A stretch of 6,514 nt of DNA, taken from contig URIK01000102.1 of NCBI GenBank assembly GCA_900547855.1, forward strand, positions 1 through 6,514, written 5' to 3'. Below the pieces are notes generated by a model. The model saw only the letters and a program-made list of their open reading frames with translations. It was not told where the DNA came from and did no database searches. Positions 1 to 6,467 of this stretch are shown here, piece by piece. A program made the position numbers and the translations under genes. Source of the stretch: an uncultured Collinsella sp. GTDB taxonomy: Bacteria > Actinomycetota > Coriobacteriia > Coriobacteriales > Coriobacteriaceae. Each line of letters begins with the position of its first letter. Within the stretch, counting starts at the first letter, position 1.

Positions 1-50
1 GATCTACACTCGACTAGTCGTCGGCAGCGTCAGATGTGTATAAGAGACAG
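1..50 (+). other. Illumina Nextera i5-side adapter (not genomic)
   Basis: Bases 1-9 match the end of the P5 adapter, 10-17 (TCGACTAG) are an 8-base i5 index, 18-31 are the Nextera read-1 linker, and 32-50 are the 19-base Tn5 mosaic end AGATGTGTATAAGAGACAG. Recognised from knowledge of the Nextera kit; the index looks like S513 from memory. Genuine insert DNA begins at 51. Translation across this junction gives the familiar artefact peptide starting MCIRDR on the plus strand, and an artefact tail ending in THLTLPTT on the minus strand. Confidence 0.98.
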
Positions 51-852
51 AGTGTGGGCGATAGCGCGTCTTGCGATCCTCGCCAAACATGCACTTAACA
101 AAGTAGTCGAGCGTGCCCTTAAGATCGCCAAAGGTGATGCCCTCGTCGACGACCAGGCCTTCGATCTGGTTGAACTGCGGCAGGTGGCAGGCATCGGCCG
201 TGTCGGGACGGTAGACGGTGCCCGGGCAGATCATGTAGATGGGCGGCTTCTGCGACTCCATGGTGTGGATCTGCACGCCCGAGGTCTGGGTGCGCAGCAG
301 CACGTCGGACTCGCCGTGAGCGTGAGCCTCGGGATGCGCGACGCTGCCGGGGTTGTTGTCGACCACATAGAACGTGTCGCGAGCCGAGCGGCTCGGGTGA
401 TCCATGGGCGCGTTGAGCGCGGTGAAGTTGTAGTAGGAGGTATCGACCATGGGGCCGGACTCGACGGTGTAGCCGATGCCGCAGAAGATGTCCTCGGCCT
501 CCTCGATGATCTGCTTGATCAGGTGCTGGTGACCGATCTGCGGACGGATGCCCGGCAGCGTGATGTCGACGGCCTCGTGCTCGAGTGCGTGCTTGAGGGC
601 GGCGGCCTTCATCTCGGTGGTGCGCTCGTCGAGCATGCCCTCGATCAGCTGGCGCATCTCGTTGGCGCGTTTGCCCATCATGGGACGATCCTCGGGAGCG
701 AGCTTGCCCATCATGCGCATCAGGCCGGTGATACGGCCCTTGCGGCCGAGCAGCTCAACGCGCGCGGCCTCGAGCTTGGCGGCGTCGTCAGCGCTAGTGA
801 CGAGCTCCTTGGCCTCTTCCTCGAGTTTGACCAGATCATCAATCAGACTCAT
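51..852 (-). CDS. pheS: Phenylalanyl-tRNA synthetase alpha subunit, 3' end missing
   Basis: PheS is the catalytic subunit of the cytosolic alpha2-beta2 PheRS, which charges tRNA-Phe with Phe using ATP. The window holds 267 complete codons. Residues 1-90 are the charged N-terminal coiled-coil region that binds tRNA in this family. The class II catalytic core follows: GPMVDTSYYNF (133-143), DHPSRSARDTFYV (151-163), RTQTSGVQIHTM (187-198) and motif 2, VYRPDTADACHLPQFNQIEGL (split at 213-222 and 223-232). The frame enters the adapter right after RYRPH (263-267), where the conserved FPFTEPS segment would follow. Motif 3 and about 80 residues are lost, compared with the E. coli protein recalled from memory. 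The ATG at 852 is chosen because an AAAGGG site sits 5 nt upstream and homology starts there; the frame stays open back to 1035, but that part is T-box leader. An about 18-residue His-rich insertion (165-182) separates two core strands. pheT would be expected downstream. Confidence 0.96.
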
Positions 853-857
853 GTCTT

Positions 858-863
858 CCCTTT
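858..863 (-). promoter_or_regulatory. Shine-Dalgarno site of pheS
   Basis: On the minus strand AAAGGG lies 5 nt before the ATG at 852. It settles the start against the longer open frame that begins at 1035 inside the riboswitch. Confidence 0.75.
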
Positions 864-937
864 CGTCTCTCGCACATCCGCGCTCCGGGACGGCTGACGC
901 CGCCCGATGTTGCGGATGCGCGGCCCGGTTCGGTAAC

Positions 938-977
938 AAAAAAACCGCCCTCGGGCATGTACATTGCCCAAGGACGG
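938..977 (-). terminator. Regulated intrinsic terminator of the pheS T-box
   Basis: Minus strand: CCGTCCTTGGGCA (977-965), loop ATGTACA (964-958), TGCCCGAGGGCGG (957-945), then seven Ts (944-938). All 13 pairs form, two of them G-U. The 5' arm is shared with the antiterminator, so the two structures exclude each other. It forms when tRNA-Phe is charged and stops transcription before pheS. Confidence 0.95.
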
Positions 978-1000
978 TTGAATTCCGCGGTACCACCTTG
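969..1000 (-). promoter_or_regulatory. T-box antiterminator with tRNA acceptor-end bulge
   Basis: Minus strand: CAAGG (1000-996) pairs with CCTTG (973-969); the 7-nt bulge TGGTACC (995-989) follows; GCGG (988-985) pairs with CCGT (977-974) across the loop AATTCAA (984-978). This is the textbook T-box antiterminator geometry. TGGT in the bulge is complementary to ACCA, so it fits a tRNA with discriminator base A, as expected for tRNA-Phe. Confidence 0.93.
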
Positions 1001-1229
1001 TTTGACACGGCGGATGTCTGGCCCGCCGCGCCCACTCTGTGCCTCTTGTCGCGAGGCTCACGGCTTCCCTACTGGGACTTTGCTGCCACTGGCCGCGTGC
1101 CCGTTGAGGTCGCTGCTCGGGAGTGAACGCTTGGCCCTTGCCACCGCAGGAAGGCTTGCAGCCCATGACCTTCCCTCTCTTGCCGGCGACGCGGCGGGCA
1201 AAACCCTCTCCGTCAACGCATTGGGCTAT

Positions 1230-1235
1230 AGGATA
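1230..1235 (-). promoter_or_regulatory. Possible -10 element for the pheS T-box transcript
   Basis: TATCCT (minus strand, 1235-1230) lies just upstream of the first Stem I bases and would start transcription near 1223. I see no good -35 hexamer 16-18 nt further upstream. The call rests mainly on position. Confidence 0.3.
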
Positions 1236-1345
1236 ACACATTTCGCGAGCGCATCGCCGCGTTCCGTTTTGTTCGCGCTGGGTACAAGGCAGGTAGCTGT
1301 GCAAACTGGCCGCGCACCCGCCTGCGGCGCTCGGCCTGCGAGATT

Positions 1346-1350
1346 AAGGA
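1346..1350 (+). promoter_or_regulatory. Shine-Dalgarno site of the M32 carboxypeptidase
   Basis: AAGGA lies 6 nt before the ATG at 1357. It shows that the Lys/Ala-rich N-terminal tail is translated and that the start is not further inside. In the 110 bp between this site and the pheS promoter candidate (1236-1345) I see no convincing plus-strand -35/-10 pair. Confidence 0.75.
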
Positions 1351-1356
1351 TACGGT

Positions 1357-2940
1357 ATGGGAAAGAAACTCGATAAGAAGGCCAAGGCCGCCGTGGCAAA
1401 GGCCGCCAAGGGCGTCAAGGCCGCTAAAGTCGACAAGGCCGTCAAAAAGTTCCGCAAACTCGAGGGCAAGCTGTGGACTCGCGAGTACCTGCTCAAGATT
1501 GCCGAGTTCGATGGAGCGACGATTGCTCCTGCCAACGGCGCTGCCGCCCGTGCCGACGCCATGGGCACGCTTGCCGGCGAGCATCACAAGCTGCTGACCA
1601 GCGAGAAGTCCGTTGAGCTCGTACGCTCGTTAGCGCGCGAGACGGTTGCAGGCGGACACGTAGACGACCCGCAGCTGCTTGACGAGATTCGCGTGCTCGG
1701 CCGCGACCAGCGCGAGGCAAGCGTCATCCCCACCGAGGAGGCCGAGGCCTGGACCAGGCTCACCTGCGAGGCCGACGCCGTGTGGCACAAGGCCAAAGCG
1801 GCCAACGACTGGGCGAGCTTTGAGCCCTATGTGGATAGAATCGTCGCCCAACTTAAGCATCAGGCCGAACTCATGGACCCCAAGCGCGACCCATACGACG
1901 TTTGGCTCGACCAGTACGAGCGCGGCCTTTCTGCCGAGAGCTTCGACGCGTTTTGCGAGGAGGTCAAGGCCACGGTCGTGCCGCTCGTGCACGCCATCGG
2001 CGAGCGCGGCCAGCAGCCCGATGCCGACTTTTTGCACGCCCGCGTGCCCGAGGCCGCCCAGCGCGCCATGAGCTTCGACCTGATGAAGCTCGTCGGCCTG
2101 AACCTGGACGACACCACGCTTGCCTTTACCGAGCACCCGTTTAGCGAGGGCTTTGCCGTAGGTGACGCGCGCATCGCGACACACATCTACGAGGACGATT
2201 GCATCTCCAACGTCTACAGCATCATCCACGAGGCCGGCCACGCCATGTACGAGCTGGGCGTGAACCCCGCCTACGCGCGCACGTGCCTGGAGGGCGGCAC
2301 CTCCATGGGCATCCACGAGAGCCAGAGCCGCTTTTTCGAGAACACCGTGGGCCGCAGCCGCGCCTTTATGGGACCGCTGCTCGAGGTGCTGCGCCGCCAC
2401 GCGCCCGAGGTCTACGGCAACGTGGACGAGGACACGCTCTACCGCGCCGTGAACATCGCTCAGCCGTCGCTGATCCGTACCGAGGCCGACGAGCTCACCT
2501 ACCCGCTGCATATCATGGTGCGTTACGAGATTGAGCGCATGCTGTTTGCCGGCGAGGCCACGGCCAAGGACATCCCCGCGCTTTGGAATCGCTTTATGGA
2601 CGAGTACCTGGGCATTCCCGTTCCCGACGACACACGCGGCTGCCTGCAAGATACGCACTGGAGCGGCGGCTCGTTTGGCTACTTCCCCACGTATGCGCTG
2701 GGTAGCGCCTACGATGCCATGTTTGTGCCGGCCATGTGCCGCGACGGCGTCGACCTCAATGGCGCCTGTGCGAGCGGCGATCTGGCGCCTGTCCGCGCCT
2801 GGCTGGGCGAGCACATTTGGCAGTGGGGCCGCGCCAAGGACGCGCCGGAGCTCATCAAGGGCGCGTGCGGCATGGCATTCGATGCCCGCTACTACTGCAG
2901 CTACCTGCAGGACAAGTTCACCACGCTCTACGAGCTGTAA
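1357..2940 (+). CDS. M32-family zinc carboxypeptidase (carboxypeptidase Taq type)
   Basis: Predicted cytosolic metallocarboxypeptidase that removes C-terminal amino acids from peptides, with broad specificity in this family, probably in peptide recycling. The protein has 527 residues, near the family's usual 500, with the excess at the N-terminus. The M32 signatures are present in order: HPF (260-262), the DxRxT region as DARIAT (270-275), HEAGH (291-295) with zinc ligands H291 and H295 and catalytic E292, HESQ (320-323) giving the third ligand E321, IRTEAD (373-378) and GCLQDTHW (428-435). The DxRxT box has Ala at its fifth position with Thr next to it, a small deviation. The usual WD...MP segment near the N-terminus appears as FDGATIAP (51-58). 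Residues 1-38 are a Lys/Ala-rich low-complexity tail. No signal peptide or membrane segment is seen. It stands alone, divergent from pheS, and closes with its own terminator. Confidence 0.95.
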   Translation: MGKKLDKKAKAAVAKAAKGVKAAKVDKAVKKFRKLEGKLWTREYLLKIAEFDGATIAPANGAAARADAMGTLAGEHHKLLTSEKSVELVRSLARETVAGGHVDDPQLLDEIRVLGRDQREASVIPTEEAEAWTRLTCEADAVWHKAKAANDWASFEPYVDRIVAQLKHQAELMDPKRDPYDVWLDQYERGLSAESFDAFCEEVKATVVPLVHAIGERGQQPDADFLHARVPEAAQRAMSFDLMKLVGLNLDDTTLAFTEHPFSEGFAVGDARIATHIYEDDCISNVYSIIHEAGHAMYELGVNPAYARTCLEGGTSMGIHESQSRFFENTVGRSRAFMGPLLEVLRRHAPEVYGNVDEDTLYRAVNIAQPSLIRTEADELTYPLHIMVRYEIERMLFAGEATAKDIPALWNRFMDEYLGIPVPDDTRGCLQDTHWSGGSFGYFPTYALGSAYDAMFVPAMCRDGVDLNGACASGDLAPVRAWLGEHIWQWGRAKDAPELIKGACGMAFDARYYCSYLQDKFTTLYEL

Positions 2941-2962
2941 AGCTTAGGCAACACGCCAACGC

Positions 2963-3004
2963 AAAGGGGGCGCCGCAGAATCTATCCGCGGCGCCCCCTT
3001 TTTT
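2963..3004 (+). terminator. Strong intrinsic terminator after the carboxypeptidase
   Basis: GGGGGCGCCGC (2966-2976) pairs perfectly with GCGGCGCCCCC (2988-2998) across an 11-nt loop, followed by six Ts (2999-3004); AAA at 2963-2965 can extend the stem. It starts 22 nt after the stop codon. On the opposite strand only three Ts follow the stem, so it would be a weak terminator for the convergent glmM transcript. Confidence 0.95.
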
Positions 3005-3049
3005 CATCTAAGCCAGAGACCCGGCACTTGGGGCCGTTTGCAGCGTCGA

Positions 3050-3083
3050 GTAGTTACGCGGTTTGGTAAAACCGCGTAACTAC
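3050..3083. repeat. 15-bp perfect inverted repeat at the 3' end of glmM
   Basis: GTAGTTACGCGGTTT (3050-3064) and AAACCGCGTAACTAC (3069-3083) are exact reverse complements around a GGTA spacer. The right arm includes the glmM stop codon (3080-3082). No T-run follows on either strand, so it is not a standard intrinsic terminator. It could act as a transcript-end stabiliser, be a copy of a dispersed palindromic element, or bind a protein; the sequence alone does not decide. Confidence 0.9.
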
Positions 3084-4411
3084 AGAGCTTCCAGCGCATT
3101 GGCGATGCGCTTCATGGCGGTGTCGGCGGCGGCTTGGTCGGGGGCTTTGGCCAAAACGCGAATCACCGACTCGGTTCCGCTCTTGCGCACCAGTACGCGG
3201 CCCTCACCCGCCAGCGATGCCTCGGCCTCGGCGATGGCGGCCTGCACGCCCATGTTGCCCAGCGCGGCGTCTTTATCCGCCACGCGCACGGCAACCTGCG
3301 CCTGCGGCAGCAGCTTGCACGGAGCCGTGAGCTGCGAGAGCGTCTCGCGCTCGGCGCGAATCACTTCCATCACACGCAGCGAGGTCATAATGCCGTCGCC
3401 CGTGCGCTCGATATCGCCAAAGATCGTGTGGCCCGTCTGCTCTCCGCCCAGGCTGTAGCCGCCCTCGCGCATCTTTGTATACACGTGACGGTCGCCCACG
3501 CCGCTGGTCACGGCGCTCAGACCGGCAAGCTCCAGCGACCTGATCAGGCCAAAGTTGCTGGCGATTGTCGGCACCACGGTACCGCCCGAAAGGCGACCGT
3601 GCTTGTTCAGGTACACGCCGCACACGTACAGAATCTGGTCGCCATCGACCACGCGGCCGCGCTCGTCCACGGCCAAGCAGCGGTCGGCATCGCCGTCGTA
3701 GGCAAAGCCCACGTCCAGGCCCTGCTCCACCACGTGGCGCTGCAGGCGCTCCATATGCGTGGAGCCGCAATCGACGTTGATGTTAAAGCCGTCGGGCGCG
3801 GCGTTGATCACGCGCACGTCGGCGCCCAGCGCGTCGAACACCGGCTTGGCCACCGAGGACGCCGAGCCGTTGGCGCAGTCGAGACCGATCTTGACGCCCT
3901 GTAGCGAAAAGTTCGAACTCGCAATGAGCGAGGCGATATAGCGGTTGCGACCCTGCATGTAGTCCACCGTGGCACCGATGTGGTTGCCCGTTGCCAGCGG
4001 CACCTCTCTCTTGCCATCGATGTAGTCCTCGATGAGCTCCAGCACGTCCTCGTCCATCTTAAAGCCATCGCTATTGACGAGCTTAATGCCGTTATCGCAA
4101 AACGGGTTGTGGCTCGCGCTGATCATGATGCCGCAATCGAAGCAGCCCTCCACGGTCTGATGCGCCACGCCCGGCGTCGGGATCACGTGCAGCATGTAGG
4201 CGTCCGCGCCGCTCGCGACCAAGCCGCTCACCAGCGCCGCCTCGAACATATAGCTCGAGCGACGCGTGTCCTTGCCCACGATCACGCGTGCCTTGGTCCC
4301 GCGGTTGGCACCGTAATACCAGCCCACAAAGCGGCCGATCTTATAAGCGTGCTCTACCGTCAGCCCAACGTTGGCCTCACCGCGAAAGCCATCGGTGCCA
4401 AAGTACTTCAT
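3080..4411 (-). CDS. glmM: Phosphoglucosamine mutase
   Basis: GlmM interconverts glucosamine-6-phosphate and glucosamine-1-phosphate in the cytosol, the step before GlmU makes UDP-GlcNAc for peptidoglycan and other envelope polymers. The protein is complete at 443 residues, normal for the family. All four functional loops of the alpha-D-phosphohexomutase fold are visible: ISASHNP (97-103) with the phosphorylated S100; the metal-binding DGDADR (239-244); the sugar-recognition loop GGEQTGH (322-328), with Thr where Ser is common; and the phosphate-binding RKSGTES (409-415), with Ser where Pro is common. The N-terminal KYFGTDGFRG is typical of GlmM rather than of phosphoglucomutase or phosphomannomutase. 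The ATG at 4411 is supported by AAGGAG (4422-4417) 5 nt upstream. It follows the DUF4012 gene on the same strand 83 bp downstream, with a hairpin between them. Its stop codon lies in a long inverted repeat. Confidence 0.97.
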   Translation of the reverse strand: MKYFGTDGFRGEANVGLTVEHAYKIGRFVGWYYGANRGTKARVIVGKDTRRSSYMFEAALVSGLVASGADAYMLHVIPTPGVAHQTVEGCFDCGIMISASHNPFCDNGIKLVNSDGFKMDEDVLELIEDYIDGKREVPLATGNHIGATVDYMQGRNRYIASLIASSNFSLQGVKIGLDCANGSASSVAKPVFDALGADVRVINAAPDGFNINVDCGSTHMERLQRHVVEQGLDVGFAYDGDADRCLAVDERGRVVDGDQILYVCGVYLNKHGRLSGGTVVPTIASNFGLIRSLELAGLSAVTSGVGDRHVYTKMREGGYSLGGEQTGHTIFGDIERTGDGIMTSLRVMEVIRAERETLSQLTAPCKLLPQAQVAVRVADKDAALGNMGVQAAIAEAEASLAGEGRVLVRKSGTESVIRVLAKAPDQAAADTAMKRIANALEAL

Positions 4412-4423
4412 GCGCTCTCCTTA

Positions 4424-4457
4424 CAAAATAGGGGCGAACAGATTGCCTGTCCGCCCC
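4424..4457 (-). terminator. Hairpin between the DUF4012 gene and glmM
   Basis: Minus strand: GGGGCGGACAG (4457-4447) pairs with CTGTTCGCCCC (4441-4431), 11 pairs with one G-U, across a 5-nt loop, then TATTTTG. It looks like a terminator with an interrupted T-run for the DUF4012 gene, yet it ends only 1 nt before the glmM Shine-Dalgarno site. No promoter fits between the hairpin and glmM, so glmM must be transcribed through it, either by read-through or from a start upstream of the hairpin. Confidence 0.7.
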
Positions 4458-4470
4458 AAAATGGTACTCG

Positions 4471-4476
4471 ATTATC
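4471..4476 (-). promoter_or_regulatory. Possible -10 element for glmM
   Basis: GATAAT (minus strand, 4476-4471) matches the TATAAT consensus at five of six positions and would start transcription near 4464, putting the 4424-4457 hairpin in the glmM 5' UTR. No recognisable -35 hexamer lies 16-18 nt upstream, so this is tentative. Confidence 0.3.
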
Positions 4477-4494
4477 TGCGCTACCAGAAAAACC

Positions 4495-6467
4495 CTACGC
4501 CGACGCGCTGTCGCGAGCCGCCTGGCATGTAGGAGTCTGACGCAGCGTAAGCGGCTTGTCCCCCGTCTCGGCCGACGTGGTCAGCGTATACGTGATCGTC
4601 GTCGTCTCACCAGCATGCAGGTCAACGGTGCCCGAATAGAAGGGGATTCCATGCCACGTGGCGGCGCCAAGACCAAACTGGGTGCCCTCAACCGTAAGGT
4701 CACTGATGTTGCCGCCCGTCGGGGCAAACACTGAGACATTCAGGCGTTCGTCGTCACGCGCGGCACCGGGTGCGCTCGCCGCAACGTAGTCGGGCAGCTT
4801 GCCAGCCTCCTCCTGCGTCATGATGTTCGTCAGGGTAACGGTGATGCGATAGGAGCACGTGCCGTCGCCGTTCTTCACGCCCTGGCCAATCTGCGTGTCG
4901 GCGTTCAGATACCAGTCGAGCTTGGAGAAGCTCAGGTTGTTAAAGTAAACGCCGGCAACGGGATCGGCACTCGGATCATCCGGATCGGGCAGCGAAGCGT
5001 CAATGCCTGTCTCCTTGATGGCATTCTGCTCATCATCGTTTCTCATCCAAGCAATCAGACGGCCCTCTTCGGCACCGCGCTCAACAACGCTGACAAGCTT
5101 CGTAACATCGACATCGCCGATACCGCCAAGGATCTTGTCGAAGGCAGCGCTGGCGACGGATGCAAAGATGCCGTCCGACTCCTCGACCGGATAGTTCCAG
5201 TACACATCGTGCATGAGGACCTTTGCGGCGTTGGTGCCGTCGACGACCGTTCCGTCGGGCAGTGACACGTTACCGACCAGGCCCAGCAGATACTGCAGGA
5301 ACACCGGGTCGATACCCACGACGCCGTCAACGTCCTGGCCATACTGGGACTTCCACAGCGCGGCAACACGCTGCGAGTTGCGGGGCCAATCGGGCGAATA
5401 CGCGTTACCAGAGTTGTACAGGTTGCTGTGGTCACCAAACAGTGCCTCGTCCTCTTCGTCGACGCTCTCAACCGCCTCGTCTTTGCTGCGCGCAATACAT
5501 GGAACAAAGTCACCGATCGACATCTGGCCGTCGGTGACTGAAATCAAACCTTGCGAACCACCAAAACCGCCGCAAGCACGAATCTCGACGTTGTTCATGG
5601 CATACACAAGATAGTTGCGCGTCTGGCCGTTGGCGCCGAGCATCTGGGGTAGAACGGGGGCGACTTTCTCCGCCGCGTCGACCGCACCGTTCAGGGTGGC
5701 AAAGCCGTCCTTTGCCTTATCGACCAGCTCGGTCACCTGGGCGATATGCGTATCGCCAATACTCTGCACCTTTTTGTTGGCGCTCTTGAACGCCTTCGAG
5801 CTATCGGAGAGCGAATCGGCGACCGCCTGCAGCGCGGACACGTTGATTGTCCCGTCCTGGAACAGCTTGCCGGGCGTTGCCTGAGCGAGATTATCGGCCA
5901 TGGGGACCAGCGCGCCGCTCGAAACATCGGACAGAGCGTCGACCATGGTACGGGCGGCATTAATGTCGCCGCCGTACACCGGAATGAACGAGGCCATCGT
6001 CCACACCGGGCTCGAGGTCTCCTTCTTCATGCTGCTGCAGAGCTCGTCGATCTTTTTCGCATCGTCGGGCAGGGTCGAAAAATCGCCCGACGTGACCTTG
6101 TCCTTAAGGCCACCGACGATCTCGACAGCTTCCTTTGCCTGGCTCTTCACGGTTTTTGCCGAGTTAAACAGCATGAAGCCACTCACGCCAAAAGCGACAA
6201 GAATCACCACGACGATGGCAGCGACAACGGCTGCAACGCGGCGGTTCTTGCGCTCGCCCTTGCGATGACGATGGCGAACCAGGCCGTTCGAGGTCGAGCT
6301 CGACGAGGAATCGCTGCCGTAGTTCAAGCCAAAATCGTAATAATCTTCTTTAGAGCCCGAGCCCTTAAACTCGGCACCGTCGTCATCGAGACGGGCAAAC
6401 GTGCCGGTTTCGGAAGCGCCCGTATAGATAGTGCCTAGGTTACCCGTAAGCCCTGCGTCTCCAGCAG
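4495..6467 (-). CDS. DUF4012-family membrane-anchored extracytoplasmic protein, 5' end missing
   Basis: The frame is open from the insert edge to the stop at 4495 (at least 656 codons). A start at the TTG at 6327 is unlikely: it has no ribosome-binding site, and the preceding 46 codons read as protein. From the edge inward: an acidic, Gly/Ser-rich cytoplasmic tail; a basic stretch (RHRHRKGERKNRR, about 6238-6276); one transmembrane helix (6166-6237), giving a type II anchor with the remainder outside; a helical region rich in Ala, Asp, Ser and Lys; and the DUF4012 core. The core shows the family hallmark RNYLVYAMNNVEIRACGGF (5563-5619) followed by GGSQGLISVTDG (5530-5565), then WKSQYGQDVDGVVGIDP. 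A C-terminal beta-rich part (about 4540-4860) includes YRITVTLTN and LPDYV. Several external Cys could form disulfides. The biochemical role of DUF4012 is unknown to me; membership in envelope or polysaccharide gene neighbourhoods is typical. glmM follows on the same strand. Confidence 0.88.

Larger units (their letters stand above)
938..1222 (-). promoter_or_regulatory. T-box riboswitch leader of pheS (tRNA-Phe responsive)
   Basis: A T-box senses uncharged tRNA: the specifier codon pairs with the anticodon, and the free CCA end pairs with the T-box bulge and stabilises an antiterminator. Seen here on the minus strand: a T-box core reading AAGGTGGTACCGCGG at 999-985, followed by a terminator with seven Ts. 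A plausible Stem I has a lower helix GGAG (1211-1208) with CUCC (1123-1120) and an upper helix UUGCC(C)GCCGC (1201-1191) with GCGGUGGCAA (1147-1138), which encloses a GGAAGG/CCUUCC hairpin (1174-1169 with 1154-1149). In the internal loop between these helices, UUC (1127-1125) followed by A sits directly above the lower helix, the expected specifier position; UUC is a Phe codon. A GCCUC/GAGGC hairpin (about 1050-1034) and a CGGCGG/CCGCCG hairpin (about 1028-1008) fill the middle. The Stem I fold was drawn by hand; the T-box identity itself is very secure. It leaves about 85 nt between the terminator and the pheS start. Confidence 0.94.

Noticed and set aside
32..50. Tn5 mosaic end as evidence of a natural Tn5 or IS50 element (also at 6468-6486)
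   Set aside because: Both copies are joined to Nextera linkers and indexes and sit at the exact contig ends, so they are library adapters.
34..897. Plus-strand open frame of 287 codons beginning MCIRDR
   Set aside because: It starts in the adapter and runs antisense through pheS; the start is an adapter artefact and the remainder is a GC-rich shadow frame.
853..1035. N-terminal extension of PheS from an ATG at 1035
   Set aside because: The extra 61 codons cover the T-box and its terminator; a good ribosome-binding site and PheS homology both point to the ATG at 852.
849..1304. Small open frames on both strands in the pheS leader (849-1304 minus, 957-1376 plus)
   Set aside because: They overlap the structured T-box RNA, show no recognisable domain and have low-quality starts.
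1630..2814. 394-codon open frame antisense to the carboxypeptidase
   Set aside because: Long antisense frames are common in GC-rich genes; the sense strand has every M32 motif, and this frame shows no recognisable family.
3050..3083. dif, att or loxP-type recombination site
   Set aside because: The arms are 15 bp with a 4-bp spacer, unlike the 11-6-11 dif or 13-8-13 lox layouts, and no recombinase gene is near.
3134..3904. 256-codon plus-strand open frame antisense to glmM
   Set aside because: Shadow frame in GC-rich DNA; glmM on the other strand is complete with all catalytic loops.
5746..6438. 230-codon plus-strand open frame antisense to the DUF4012 gene
   Set aside because: No ribosome-binding site or family signature, and it runs against a frame with clear membrane-helix and DUF4012 features.
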